DNA of 52,001 nt. It comes from Treponema sp. (GTDB taxonomy: Bacteria > Spirochaetota > Spirochaetia > Treponematales > Treponemataceae). Under the pieces are notes generated by a model. The model had not been told where the DNA came from, made no database searches, and saw only the letters and a program-made list of their open reading frames with translations. Below, piece after piece: positions 17,764-26,839 of this stretch; positions within the stretch are counted from its first letter, which is position 1, and every line of letters starts with the position of its first letter. Both the position numbers and the translations under genes were made by a program. The DNA lies in the NCBI GenBank assembly GCA_024402665.1, contig JAKSTI010000014.1, forward strand, positions 1 to 52,001. The letters are read 5' to 3'.

Positions 17764-18777
17764 TCAGAATGTCTTAATCTGCTCATCAGGGAACTTTTCA
17801 AAGAATTCTTTCAGGGCATTTCGTAATTTATCATTTACAGTTTCATCACTTCCTTCTGCAGTATTAATAGCGTTTAAAAACTGAGTCTGACCGTAATGTG
17901 AAAAAAGAAAGTTCACCGGATAATAAGAAAAATATCGCTGCAATCTTGTTTTCCAGAATTCTCTTGGCTGATACTCTTCCACATCTTTTATAAAATCAAG
18001 TGCCATTTCAAGCATATCAACCTGAACACTTTCCATTCCCTTTAACTGATGAAAAATCCATGGCTTTTCTACAGCCGCTCTGGAAATCATAACACCAGAA
18101 ACATCAGGAGCCGCTTTCACTGCATTTTCAAAAGACGCGCAATCCTTAACATTTCCATTAAGATAAATCTGAATCCCTTTTTCTTTATAACGCTGGCACA
18201 ATTCCTGACAATAATTATATCTTGCAGGACGAGTGAGTTTTTCTTTCTTTGTTCGCGGATGAAGAGTTAAAAGTTCAACACCTTCACTTACAAGCATATC
18301 TGTAAAAGCATAAAAATTTTCATCAGTAAAATTATCATCCCCAAGGCGCAGTTTTACGCTTAACCGATTTTTTACTACCTGACGAATCCCTCTTACCATC
18401 AAAGCAGTTTCATTTATATCCTTAAGCATCCATGCAATACCGGCCCCTGTTTTATAAATATCTGGTGCCGAACATCCCATATTAATATCAAGACCAATGC
18501 CTGGAAGTTCACAAAGCTGTTTTGCCGCTTCAATCATAGACTGCCCGTTGTATCCTGTAAGCTGCCACACAATTTTTTCTGGAACCGGAGATGGGTTTAC
18601 ATAATATTTTTCAAAAGGCCCCCAATTCAAAAGAGAACCTGCGTTAATCATTTCTGTAAAATATTCATCGCAGCCACCAAATTTTTCAAGAAGAAATCTG
18701 AATGCAGGATGACTTATTGTAGCCATTGGACCACAAATCAATTTATATTTTTTGTCCATCCCTTTCATTATGCACAA
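17764..18777 (-). CDS. tRNA-dihydrouridine synthase
   Basis: This FMN-dependent TIM-barrel protein of 337 residues has LICGPMATISHPAFR near the start, the active-site region DINMGCSAPDIYKTGAGIAWML (the Cys is the expected proton donor), KLRLG, and TLHPRTKKEKLTRPARY. It reduces uridines in tRNA D-loops. The usual GCPAxxV is GCSAPDI here, a modest variation; the Dus subtype cannot be assigned. The start is uncertain: TTG at 18777 has GGAAGG ten bases upstream, while ATG codons at 18768 and 18759 are possible. The gene is divergent from the BMP transporter operon. Confidence 0.87.
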   Translation of the reverse strand: MCIMKGMDKKYKLICGPMATISHPAFRFLLEKFGGCDEYFTEMINAGSLLNWGPFEKYYVNPSPVPEKIVWQLTGYNGQSMIEAAKQLCELPGIGLDINMGCSAPDIYKTGAGIAWMLKDINETALMVRGIRQVVKNRLSVKLRLGDDNFTDENFYAFTDMLVSEGVELLTLHPRTKKEKLTRPARYNYCQELCQRYKEKGIQIYLNGNVKDCASFENAVKAAPDVSGVMISRAAVEKPWIFHQLKGMESVQVDMLEMALDFIKDVEEYQPREFWKTRLQRYFSYYPVNFLFSHYGQTQFLNAINTAEGSDETVNDKLRNALKEFFEKFPDEQIKTF

Positions 18778-18822
18778 TTTTCAAAAACCTTCCAATAGTG
18801 TCTGTTTATTAATTCCAGGGTA

Positions 18823-18851
18823 TTGACAATAGTTTTATATAAAACTATTAT
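18823..18851 (+). promoter_or_regulatory. BMP transporter promoter with 22-bp perfect palindrome, leaderless
   Basis: TTGACA (18823-18828), a 17-bp spacer and TATTAT (18846-18851) form a near-consensus promoter that ends six bases before the ATG at 18858. A perfect 22-bp palindrome spans 18828-18849 (half-site AATAGTTTTAT and its complement), filling the whole spacer. This is the classic position for a repressor operator. No ribosome binding site is present. Confidence 0.75.
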
Positions 18852-18857
18852 TCAGTT

Positions 18858-19850
18858 ATGAAAAAGATAAACTTATTATTATTAGCAGGAGCCTTCTTAG
18901 GATTGGTTTCTTGTGGACAGAAAAAAACACAGTCAGTTTCGGTTGCAGTTTTCATTCCAGGAACAGTTGCAAACAGCCCGGTTTACGCTATGCTTCAGGA
19001 AGGAGTAGAAGCCGCAGTTGAAGAATACAATAAAGACAAAGCAGATGATGCAAAAGTTTCTTTGAAAATTATGGAAGCAGGAACAAATCAGGCTGAATGG
19101 GGAAATCAGTTAACTGCCCTTACTGCAGAACAGAAATATGATGTAATTATTTCATCAAATTCTTCTTTACCAGATTTAGCACTTCCAATTCTTGAACAGT
19201 TCCCTGATCAGAAATATATTTTCCTTGATGCTTCACTTGAAGGAAACAGCAATATGTATACTGCATGTTACAACCAGTATGAACAGGCTTTTCTTTCTGG
19301 ATACAGCAGCGGTTTAATGTCAAAATCACACAAGGTTGCATTAATTGCCGCACAGGAATATCCTGTAATGAACAATATCATTCTTCCTTACTATGAAAAG
19401 GGTGCAAAAGCTGCAAATCCAGAAACAACAGTTGATTTTAGAATTGTTGGAAACTGGTATGATGCAAACCAGGGCGCTTTACTTGCTGAAGCTGCAATCA
19501 AAAATGGTGTTGATGTAATTCTTCCTATTTGTGGCGGGGCTGCTCAGGGTGTAATTAATACTGCAGTAAATAAAGGTGCTTATGTAGCATGGTTTGATGA
19601 TGATGGATTTTCTAAAGCTCCAGGAACAGTTATTTCAAGTTCTGTTATGAAACAGAAAGAAATGGCTATGATTGCCACAACAGACTATCTTAATGGCAAA
19701 ACAAAATGGGGAAAAGCAGAAATGTTTGGTTTGAAAGAAGGATTCATTGATTTTGTTCAGGATCATCCAAGCTATATTGAAACAGTTCCTGCTGATATTC
19801 GCAAAAAAATTGCAGATAAAATAGAAGAAATTAGAGAAAACGGATTTTAA
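18858..19850 (+). CDS. BMP-family substrate-binding lipoprotein (PnrA/TmpC-like)
   Basis: The 330-residue protein has a lipoprotein signal (LGLVSC, lipid Cys C19) and a periplasmic binding protein of the BMP/PnrA family: FIPGTVANSPVYAMLQEGVEAAVEEY, YIFLDASLEGNSNMYTACYN, GADVILPICGG-like GVDVILPICGGAAQGV, and WFDDDGFSKAPG. In Treponema pallidum the homologous PnrA (TmpC) binds purine nucleosides for import. Here the ligand is inferred to be a nucleoside. It is the first gene of a tightly coupled operon: its TAA overlaps the ATG of the ATPase gene by one base. Transcription appears to start at the ATG under a palindromic operator. Confidence 0.88.
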   Translation: MKKINLLLLAGAFLGLVSCGQKKTQSVSVAVFIPGTVANSPVYAMLQEGVEAAVEEYNKDKADDAKVSLKIMEAGTNQAEWGNQLTALTAEQKYDVIISSNSSLPDLALPILEQFPDQKYIFLDASLEGNSNMYTACYNQYEQAFLSGYSSGLMSKSHKVALIAAQEYPVMNNIILPYYEKGAKAANPETTVDFRIVGNWYDANQGALLAEAAIKNGVDVILPICGGAAQGVINTAVNKGAYVAWFDDDGFSKAPGTVISSSVMKQKEMAMIATTDYLNGKTKWGKAEMFGLKEGFIDFVQDHPSYIETVPADIRKKIADKIEEIRENGF

Positions 19851-21352
19851 TGAAACTTGAATTAAAAGATATACATGTTACTTACTCTTACAAAACAGTT
19901 TTAGACGGGGTAAATGTATCTTTTGATTCAGGAAAGATTTATGCACTGCTGGGAGATAACGGAGCCGGTAAATCTACTATGGCAAATGTTATTTGTGGAG
20001 AAGTAATTCCATCCAGTGGTGCAATTTTTTTTAACGGAAAGGAAGTTGCCTTTAAAACTCCAAAAGATGCATTGTCAAATGGGATTGCATATGTGCATCA
20101 GTTTCCAATGCTTAGCAACATAATTTCAATTAAAGAAAATCTGGTTGTTGGTGTAAACAAAAAGCATTTTGGGAAATTAAAAGAAATAATAGACACATTT
20201 TTACCAGAAACAGATTTAAACACAAAAGTAGAAAAACTTGGGGCAGACAGCAGATTTTTTGTTGCCCTTTCAAGTGCCCTTCTTAAAGAACCACAATTTT
20301 TAATTTTAGACGAACCTAGTGCTTTGCTTGGGCCTTTGCAGAGTAAATTTTTATATGAACAGTTAGAATCTCTTGCAAAAAATGGAATGACAATTCTTGT
20401 AATCACACACAATCTTAATGAAGCAGAAAATTATTGCCATCAGGTATATAAACTGAAAAATGGAAAAATAGAAGCCCTTAGTTCTGTAAGGGAAAATTAC
20501 AATATTTCTGATGCTGGGACTGAGGCTGGGGCTGGGACTGGAGTTGGAGTTGGGACTGGAGTTGGAGCTGACGGTTCTAGGAGAGATTCATCTGGGGCAA
20601 AAGATTCATCTGGGGCAGATAATATAAACACTGTGGGAACAAAAAAAGATTCAACATATTTTGAAATTACAGTTAAAAATCACCTGTGTTCAAAAGGGAT
20701 TTCACTAAAGCCATTTAATATTGTTTGCCGGGAAAATCAGATTACATTAATTCAGGGCTCAGAAGACGATGGCTTACTTCAGCTTGAAAAGCTTGTTACA
20801 GGCGCCCTTGTTCAAAATGATAAAACAAACAGATTCGAAGGAATGATTTCTTTGAATTCTGAAGGAAAAAAACTCAGCTGGGATCTGAAAAAGAAAAAAT
20901 ATAATTTCCGCCGCTTAAGAAATAACGGCCTTGTTAAAACAGGAATTATCCCAACAGACAGAAAATACACTGGTTCTCATCCTTCATTAACAATAAGCGA
21001 TGTTTTGTTTCCCTGCACTAACCCTTCAGAAATTCAGCAGATAATTAAAAGTGCAGACATTAATATTCAAAGCAATGAAAAATGCGCTAACCTTTCTGGT
21101 GGAATGCTCCAGCGACTCATTTTCAGCAGAGAATTGTTTTATAATCCAAAACTGGTAATAATGTGTAATCCTTTACACGGACTTGATGTTACAGCACAGG
21201 AAAATACATGCAAAAAAATAAAAGAAACTGCAGACAAAGGGGCTGTTGTTCTTGTACTTTCTTCTGCAGAATTTCCTAAAACAATTTGCAAAGAATCTTA
21301 TAGCCTTAAAAACGGCACGCTGGAATTAATTAAAGGAGGTTCAGATGATTAA
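19850..21352 (+). CDS. ABC transporter ATPase with two fused, complementary nucleotide-binding domains
   Basis: The 500-residue protein fuses two ABC domains. NBD1 (about 1-215) has Walker A GDNGAGKST and Walker B FLILDEPSALLG, but no recognisable LSGGQ (ADSRFFVALSSALL instead). NBD2 (about 260-500) has LSGGMLQRL and VIMCNPLHGLD but a non-functional P-loop (GSEDDGLLQL). One composite ATP site is therefore intact: NBD1 Walker motifs with the NBD2 signature. The linker (about 220-255) is a Gly-rich repeat encoded by degenerate 6-bp and 18-bp DNA repeats. It energises the two permeases encoded next, with which it overlaps by eight bases. Confidence 0.87.
   Translation: MKLELKDIHVTYSYKTVLDGVNVSFDSGKIYALLGDNGAGKSTMANVICGEVIPSSGAIFFNGKEVAFKTPKDALSNGIAYVHQFPMLSNIISIKENLVVGVNKKHFGKLKEIIDTFLPETDLNTKVEKLGADSRFFVALSSALLKEPQFLILDEPSALLGPLQSKFLYEQLESLAKNGMTILVITHNLNEAENYCHQVYKLKNGKIEALSSVRENYNISDAGTEAGAGTGVGVGTGVGADGSRRDSSGAKDSSGADNINTVGTKKDSTYFEITVKNHLCSKGISLKPFNIVCRENQITLIQGSEDDGLLQLEKLVTGALVQNDKTNRFEGMISLNSEGKKLSWDLKKKKYNFRRLRNNGLVKTGIIPTDRKYTGSHPSLTISDVLFPCTNPSEIQQIIKSADINIQSNEKCANLSGGMLQRLIFSRELFYNPKLVIMCNPLHGLDVTAQENTCKKIKETADKGAVVLVLSSAEFPKTICKESYSLKNGTLELIKGGSDD
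20513..20617 (+). repeat. In-frame short repeats in the ABC ATPase linker
   Basis: From 20513 to 20569 the DNA is a degenerate hexanucleotide repeat (GGR-GYT or GGR-ACT codon pairs), giving alternating Gly with Ala, Thr or Val. At 20585-20599 and 20603-20617 a 15-bp block (GATTCATCTGGGGCA) is repeated with an 18-bp period. All units are multiples of three, so slippage would change linker length without frameshift. Confidence 0.85.
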
Positions 21353-22238
21353 TGCATATTTCATAGGTTCCTTCTTATGTCTGGCCGCCCTTTACATGAC
21401 AGCCGCAACAGGTGTTTCACTCTGTCTTAAAAACGGCGAATTCAACTTAGGTGGCGAAGGTCAGATTTACGCCGGGGGATTTATCTGTGCCATTATTTTA
21501 AATGCAACTACCACTTTGCCACCTCCAGTCAGTATGCTTTTAGCCCTTTGTGGAGCCATGGGTGTACCAGCAATCTTAACAGTAATTTCTGCCGCACTTA
21601 AATTATTTAAAAACATCAGTTTTCTCCTGAGTTCCTTTATTATTTCCTCAGCAGTTATTCCATTAACAGACGGCCTTATTTCAGGACCATTCAGAGGATC
21701 TTCTGCACATTTACTTGCAACAAATTTCATTCAAAAAAATGTACGTTTTGCTTCAATTATGAAGCCTTCCCCTTTCAACGGATATTTCTTTGCCGCAATT
21801 CTGATTTGTATAGGAATGTGGTATGTAATAAATAAAACAAAATTTGGAAAACAAATCTGCCTTTTTGGAACATCCCCTGCTTTTGCTTCATATACAGGTT
21901 TTTCTGAAAAGCAGATTACAATTTCTACAGCAGCAATTTCTGGTGCATTACACGGACTTACAGGGGCTGCTGCAGTCTGCGGTTCTTATTATACATGCCA
22001 TCTCGGATTCTACGCGGGAATGGGATGGAACGCTTTTGCAGTTGCAATGATTGCTAAAGCAAATCCTTTACTTGTAATTCCAGCTGGTCTTTTTATGGCT
22101 CTTCTTATTACAACCGCCACAAGAATTGCCACAATGAACAATTTTGACTTTGATATAAGCATGCTTATTCAGGCAATAGTTATTTTTGTAATTGCAATTC
22201 CATTTACAGTTAAAAAAATCCATGGAGGCAAAAAATGA
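21345..22238 (+). CDS. ABC transporter permease (BMP/nucleoside type), first subunit
   Basis: The 297-residue protein is an integral membrane permease of the branched-chain/ribose type used by BMP-family transporters, with about eight or more hydrophobic helices and the motif LCLKNGEFNLGGEGQIYAGGF near the N-terminus. The NLGGEGQ segment is typical of PnrD/YufP-like proteins. GGAGG sits just upstream of the ATG, inside the ATPase gene. It overlaps the ATPase gene by eight bases and the next permease by four (ATGA), so the subunits are translationally coupled. Confidence 0.88.
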   Translation: MINAYFIGSFLCLAALYMTAATGVSLCLKNGEFNLGGEGQIYAGGFICAIILNATTTLPPPVSMLLALCGAMGVPAILTVISAALKLFKNISFLLSSFIISSAVIPLTDGLISGPFRGSSAHLLATNFIQKNVRFASIMKPSPFNGYFFAAILICIGMWYVINKTKFGKQICLFGTSPAFASYTGFSEKQITISTAAISGALHGLTGAAAVCGSYYTCHLGFYAGMGWNAFAVAMIAKANPLLVIPAGLFMALLITTATRIATMNNFDFDISMLIQAIVIFVIAIPFTVKKIHGGKK

Positions 22239-23035
22239 TTTTAGAAATAATTGCTTTTTCGTGCCCATTATTACTTGCCGCCACAGGAGCCCTATTTAGC
22301 GAATATTGCGGAGTTTTAGCTCTATTCCTTGATGGATTAATTTCTTTTTCCGGATATCTCACCTATACTTTTACAGTATTAACAGGCTCCCCAGTTTTAG
22401 GAATCCTTCTTTCAACATTGATTTCTACTATTTTGACATTAGGATTTGCAGTCATTGTAGAAAAATATAAAGCCAATCATTTTATTGCGGCAATCGGAAT
22501 GAATCTTTTCTTTGCTTCAATAATTTCACTTTTATCTTCCCTTACTTTTGGAACAAGAGGCGTTCTTTCTTCACAAGCATTCAGATTCTCACCAGGTCAG
22601 GTGACAGCATATTCAATCATAATCACAATCATATTAATTTCGGCCGCCGCATATATGCTGATTTTTACACAAAAAGGAATCTATTTCAGAATCTGCGGAA
22701 ATGACCAGGATGTTCTTACTGTAAAAGGAATCTTTCCATCAACATACAGAATTGCTTCCTGGACAATAGCAGCTTTTTTTGCTTCTCAGGCAGGATCTTT
22801 ACTTGCAATGCGAATTTCATCTTACGTACCAAATCTTGCTTCTGGAAAAGGATGGATGGCTTTAGCGGCAGTTTATTTAGGAAAGAAAAAAATATGGCTT
22901 GTAGTAACCTGCGCAATAATTTTCTGTGCAACAGACTATTTTAGTGCAAACATACAGAATTATGTTCAGGGGGTTCCTTCATCTGTATTGCTTGCACTTC
23001 CTTATCTTATTGCGCTATTGATTACAGTATTCTAG
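22235..23035 (+). CDS. ABC transporter permease (BMP/nucleoside type), second subunit
   Basis: The 266-residue permease pairs with the preceding one, as PnrE/YufQ pairs with PnrD/YufP. The N-terminus (LLAATGALFSEYCGVLALFLDGLISFSGYL) matches the family LxaTGElisErsGVlNlglEG, with the usual NLGLEG changed to ALFLDG. Nine or so hydrophobic segments cover most of the chain. The stop overlaps the convergent chemoreceptor gene by four bases, leaving no room for an intrinsic terminator. Confidence 0.86.
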   Translation: MILEIIAFSCPLLLAATGALFSEYCGVLALFLDGLISFSGYLTYTFTVLTGSPVLGILLSTLISTILTLGFAVIVEKYKANHFIAAIGMNLFFASIISLLSSLTFGTRGVLSSQAFRFSPGQVTAYSIIITIILISAAAYMLIFTQKGIYFRICGNDQDVLTVKGIFPSTYRIASWTIAAFFASQAGSLLAMRISSYVPNLASGKGWMALAAVYLGKKKIWLVVTCAIIFCATDYFSANIQNYVQGVPSSVLLALPYLIALLITVF

Positions 23036-25089
23036 TTTTCAGGTTTGTATTCTTCAACTGAATCAAGATCAAAAACAACTTCTTCAATATCTGACATTGA
23101 AACCTCATTTGGGTCACCTGCATTAAAAGCTTCAATATCAATTGCTGTCATTGCTTCATTATCTGCAATTTCCTGAACATTAGTGTTAATAAAGTTTTCA
23201 GAATCTACAGCGGCAACTGCAGAAGAAACTTCTGCCTTTGTCTTAAAGTCTTCAAGAATATTTTCAAGTTCAGTCATATTCTTGTAGTTTTCTTTACTTG
23301 ATGTAGTTACGCTCTGCATCTTAGAAACAATACCTGCTGTTCCGGCTTTAATATTTTTAATACCAAGTCTTGCGTTCAAGAACATATCATTGATTGCATC
23401 AATTTCTTTACTTACAGTACGCTGTTTTGTTGCAAGAGTTCCACAATATGTATTAATCTGATCAGCAGCCTGAGCTGTATCTTCAGAACGCTGTTTAATC
23501 TGCTTCATTTCCTGGTCTACTTTACCTACACCACTTGTAATTTCACGAAGCGAATTTACAACGGAATCGGCATGTTCACGAACAAGAGAGAATGCCTTAG
23601 AAGCATCTGCACTGGCAGCATTTACCTGATTTACAGAACTAATAATACCCTGAATTCGGGCAGCAATTGTAGCGGCATTTTCACCAGTTTCTTCTGCAAG
23701 ATTACGGATTTCTTCAGCAACAACCGCAAAACCTTTACCTGCTTCACCGGCATGGGCAGATTCAATTGCAGCATTCATAGAAAGTAAGTTTGTCTGTTCA
23801 GCAACAGTATCAATAATAGTTACAATTTCCTTAATTTCATCAAGCTGCTGCTGTACCTGAGCAAGAAGGTTTCCAGTAAGTGCAATTTTAGCATCACCAT
23901 CGGCAACAAAACCAGTCATTTCAGAAGCACTGTTTGTACGGTCTTCCGCCATCTGATTAATATATTCAAGAGTATTTACCGCTTCATTTACCGCAGCATT
24001 ACTTTCATCAATTGCCGCAGTCTGTTTCTGATTATTTTCTACAAGAGTATCAACATGGTAGTTCATTTCACTGATAATATTTACAGTCTTAACTACAGAA
24101 TCAGAAATCTTTGAAAATTCTTCTGTAATGCGATTAAGGTTATTATCAATTTCATTAGAAGCAGCGGCTGTACTGTTAGCAGAATCTGTAATCAGATAAC
24201 CTGCAGAAATAGCCTTTGATGTAGTAGATTTTACAACAATGAAGAAATCGTTTAATTCTTTGATAATATTATTTACGTTTTCCATAAGGGAATAAACTTC
24301 TTTACTTCCACTTGGAACAATTTCACGGGTAAAGTCTCTGTTAGAAAGAACTCCAGTCATGTCTGAAACAACTGTAATTCCTTTTACAAGTTTTCTTGTA
24401 GTAATGAAGAATACAACACAGAAAACAATTGAGAACAAAATTGCAACTACAATACCAAAAACAAGGTAGAATGCTTTTTTTCCTTCAAGTTCAGCATAGG
24501 CACGATGATTAAGCATTGTTAACTCACCAGTAAGAACACCAACATATCTAAGGAACTCTGGCATTTCTCCATGCATAATATTAACGCCCTTCAGAAATTC
24601 CTGAACAGTCTCATTATCTCTGTATTTCTGAGCTGCCATACGAATACCAAAACGGTTTAAATCCTGACGGATATCAGCTGGCAAAGAAGGAACTTTCACC
24701 TGCATTTTTCTGATTTCAGTATCAAACTTAGAAATTGCAGTTTTCATCTGGTTACAACCACCAGAGAATTCAAGATAGCCGCTTCTTACTTCATAAGAAA
24801 GGAATTTTGCAACATTTTTATCTGAAGAAAGGAAACGGGCTTTTTCAATAATAGAATTCAAATATTTCTGTTCTTCATCATAAACAGAGGAAAGATCAAC
24901 ACTCCATGAGTCAACACGGTTTACAAGAGTAACAATGTCACGCATATCAGTCTGCAGCGTTGTCTGTACAACCTGGTATTCATTCAATCTATTCAATTGC
25001 AGGAATCCATAACCACACATACTTGCAAGTAAAACTACCTGCAAAATGATTCCACAAAGAATTAATGAAAATTTTGTATTAAGCTTCAT
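23032..25089 (-). CDS. Methyl-accepting chemotaxis protein
   Basis: The 685-residue receptor has TM1 at about 8-30, a periplasmic helical sensor (about 31-200), TM2 near 207-232, a HAMP-like segment and a long cytoplasmic coiled coil. The signalling tip is NLLSMNAAIESAHAGEAGKGFAVVAEE followed by IRNLAEETGENA, clearly the MCP hairpin. It transmits ligand state to CheA/CheW. There is no CheR-docking pentapeptide at the acidic C-terminus. The ATG at 25089 was chosen because GAGGAA lies just upstream and TM1 follows. The DNA between its probable promoter and this start contains a terminator-like hairpin. Confidence 0.94.
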   Translation of the reverse strand: MKLNTKFSLILCGIILQVVLLASMCGYGFLQLNRLNEYQVVQTTLQTDMRDIVTLVNRVDSWSVDLSSVYDEEQKYLNSIIEKARFLSSDKNVAKFLSYEVRSGYLEFSGGCNQMKTAISKFDTEIRKMQVKVPSLPADIRQDLNRFGIRMAAQKYRDNETVQEFLKGVNIMHGEMPEFLRYVGVLTGELTMLNHRAYAELEGKKAFYLVFGIVVAILFSIVFCVVFFITTRKLVKGITVVSDMTGVLSNRDFTREIVPSGSKEVYSLMENVNNIIKELNDFFIVVKSTTSKAISAGYLITDSANSTAAASNEIDNNLNRITEEFSKISDSVVKTVNIISEMNYHVDTLVENNQKQTAAIDESNAAVNEAVNTLEYINQMAEDRTNSASEMTGFVADGDAKIALTGNLLAQVQQQLDEIKEIVTIIDTVAEQTNLLSMNAAIESAHAGEAGKGFAVVAEEIRNLAEETGENAATIAARIQGIISSVNQVNAASADASKAFSLVREHADSVVNSLREITSGVGKVDQEMKQIKQRSEDTAQAADQINTYCGTLATKQRTVSKEIDAINDMFLNARLGIKNIKAGTAGIVSKMQSVTTSSKENYKNMTELENILEDFKTKAEVSSAVAAVDSENFINTNVQEIADNEAMTAIDIEAFNAGDPNEVSMSDIEEVVFDLDSVEEYKPEN

Positions 25090-25107
25090 ACCGTTCCTCG
25101 ACTTTTG

Positions 25108-25158
25108 CAAAAAAAAACGACTGACTTAGCAAAAGAAAAGCAATCGTCAATCGTTTTT
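25108..25158 (-). terminator. Intrinsic terminator after lysS, possibly within the chemoreceptor leader
   Basis: On the minus strand ACGATTGAC (25154-25146) pairs with GTCAGTCGT (25125-25117), with one G-U pair and flanking A/T pairs, then a run of nine T. It lies about 50 bases after the lysS stop. A strong -10 (TATAAT at 25174-25169) lies upstream of it, so the same hairpin may sit in the chemoreceptor 5' leader. Confidence 0.75.
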
Positions 25159-25168
25159 AAGTCAATTA

Positions 25169-25178
25169 ATTATATCAC
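25169..25178 (-). promoter_or_regulatory. Extended -10 promoter, probably for the chemoreceptor gene
   Basis: TGATATAAT (25177-25169 on the minus strand) is an extended -10 with consensus TATAAT. No good -35 is visible at 17 bp. Transcription would start near 25162, about 73 bases before the chemoreceptor ATG, and would read through the hairpin at 25108-25158. Confidence 0.45.
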
Positions 25179-25204
25179 AGAATATGCAAAATGCACTAGA
25201 AATA

Positions 25205-26836
25205 TTAATAAACCGAAAGAATTTTTGTTAACTGTTCCTTACCAATAATTCTCATAAAGTTACCAAGACGTGGTCCCTGGTCTTTATTAATCAATGCATT
25301 ATACATAGCAGTAAACAAAGCTTTTGGTTCAATTCCCATTTCTGTAGCAATGTCGTACATAGCCTGCTGACATTCTTTATCTACCTGGAATGTTTCAAGT
25401 TTAGAAACAACTTCATCACGAACACGAGCCACAGCCTTAAGCATATCACCCTGCAAGTTTTCTGCCTTTGAACCGTCAGTTCTAAGAGCAAAACAGAAAT
25501 CAGGAGCACAATCTGGAGCTGAATGCTGAATCCAGAACCATGCACAAGCTGCACGACGACGCAATCTTTCTTCCTGTTCAGGTTTTACATCACCAAGAGA
25601 TTTAATTACAGCATCAACATCACCAGAATAAATCTGAAGAAGTGTTGAAAGCATACGAATTGTAATCTGATATGGCATTACTTCAGGGATTTTTCCATCA
25701 ACCTGAGAAAGCATATAAATGCGTTTTTCTTTATTAAACTGTTCGTCATTTTTAGCAGGATCAACACCATAAACAATGCGTTCAGTTTTATCATAATCTT
25801 CGTAAACTTTAAGAACGTCCATATCAAAAGAAATGTCGAATTCAGTATTTGGACGAGTTCCAGCAAAGATATAACGGAGAACTTCTGCCTGGTATACATC
25901 AAGAGCATCTGGCAAAGCAATAACTTTACCTTTAGAAGAAGACATTTTTCCAGGAACACCTTTTAAGTTTACAAAGTCATAGCGCATTGTAATTGGGGCA
26001 TCCCATCCGTAAATCTGTTTAGAAACAAGTTTAGCAGTATCGTAAGAACCACCTGGACTGATATGATCTTTTCCACCTGGTTCAAATACAACTTTTTCTT
26101 CATTCCATCTCATTGGCCAGTCTACACGCCAACCAAGTTTTGCACCTTTGAAAGTACGGATATCTGCAGTTTCGCAGTTTCCACATTCACATTTATAAGA
26201 AATTCCGTATTCACCATCATAACCAGTAATTTCTGTAGTATCTTTTGAACATTTTCCACAGAAAATTGCTACAGGCCAGTAAACATCTTCAGCCTTCATT
26301 TTGTGAGCATCATCGCGGTATTCATTAAGACAAGCCTTAATAGTTTCACGATTCTGCATAGCTTTTTTCATACCTTCTGCATAACGGTTTGCACGGTAGC
26401 GGCTTGCCTGATAAAGGAATTCAGGTTCAATACCAACACGTGGAAGCTGAGTTTCAATATCAACTTCATGATGACGTGCATAGTTTTCGTTACGTTTTGT
26501 TGTATCAGGTACTTCTGTAATTGGGAAGCGGAGATATTTTTCAAGGATTTCTGGATCTGGCATGTTAGCAGGAACTTTACGGAATACATCGTAATCATCC
26601 CATGAATAAATGAAACGTACGTTTTTACCACGTGAACGCAAAGCACGAACAACTAAATCTACAGTGATAATTTCACGGAAGTTTCCAAGATGAACTGTTC
26701 CCGAAGGAGTAATTCCAGACGCACATGTATATGAATCTAAATCGCCTTTTTCGCGAATAATTTTGTCTGCCATCTGGTCTGCCCAGTGACAAAGTAAAGG
26801 ATCTCTTTGATTATTTTCGTTATTATTGTTACTCAT
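25205..26836 (-). CDS. lysS: Lysine--tRNA ligase, class I
   Basis: The 543-residue enzyme is the class I type of LysRS found in archaea and spirochaetes, not the class II type of most bacteria. It has the HIGH-equivalent TPSGTVHLGN (43-52), the KMSSSKGK loop near 298, and a zinc-ribbon-like segment (CGKCSKDTTEI... CECGNC) around 190-220. It charges tRNA(Lys) with lysine. The start was placed at 26836 because a TTGTCT-17-TATAAT promoter ends seven bases upstream; the longer frame to 26872 would lie over the promoter. No ribosome binding site is visible, so the mRNA appears leaderless. Confidence 0.96.
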   Translation of the reverse strand: MSNNNNENNQRDPLLCHWADQMADKIIREKGDLDSYTCASGITPSGTVHLGNFREIITVDLVVRALRSRGKNVRFIYSWDDYDVFRKVPANMPDPEILEKYLRFPITEVPDTTKRNENYARHHEVDIETQLPRVGIEPEFLYQASRYRANRYAEGMKKAMQNRETIKACLNEYRDDAHKMKAEDVYWPVAIFCGKCSKDTTEITGYDGEYGISYKCECGNCETADIRTFKGAKLGWRVDWPMRWNEEKVVFEPGGKDHISPGGSYDTAKLVSKQIYGWDAPITMRYDFVNLKGVPGKMSSSKGKVIALPDALDVYQAEVLRYIFAGTRPNTEFDISFDMDVLKVYEDYDKTERIVYGVDPAKNDEQFNKEKRIYMLSQVDGKIPEVMPYQITIRMLSTLLQIYSGDVDAVIKSLGDVKPEQEERLRRRAACAWFWIQHSAPDCAPDFCFALRTDGSKAENLQGDMLKAVARVRDEVVSKLETFQVDKECQQAMYDIATEMGIEPKALFTAMYNALINKDQGPRLGNFMRIIGKEQLTKILSVY

Positions 26837-26839
26837 AAA

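Noticed and set aside
20513..20617. Phase-variable repeat tract
   Set aside because: All units are multiples of three bases, so copy-number change would not shift the frame.
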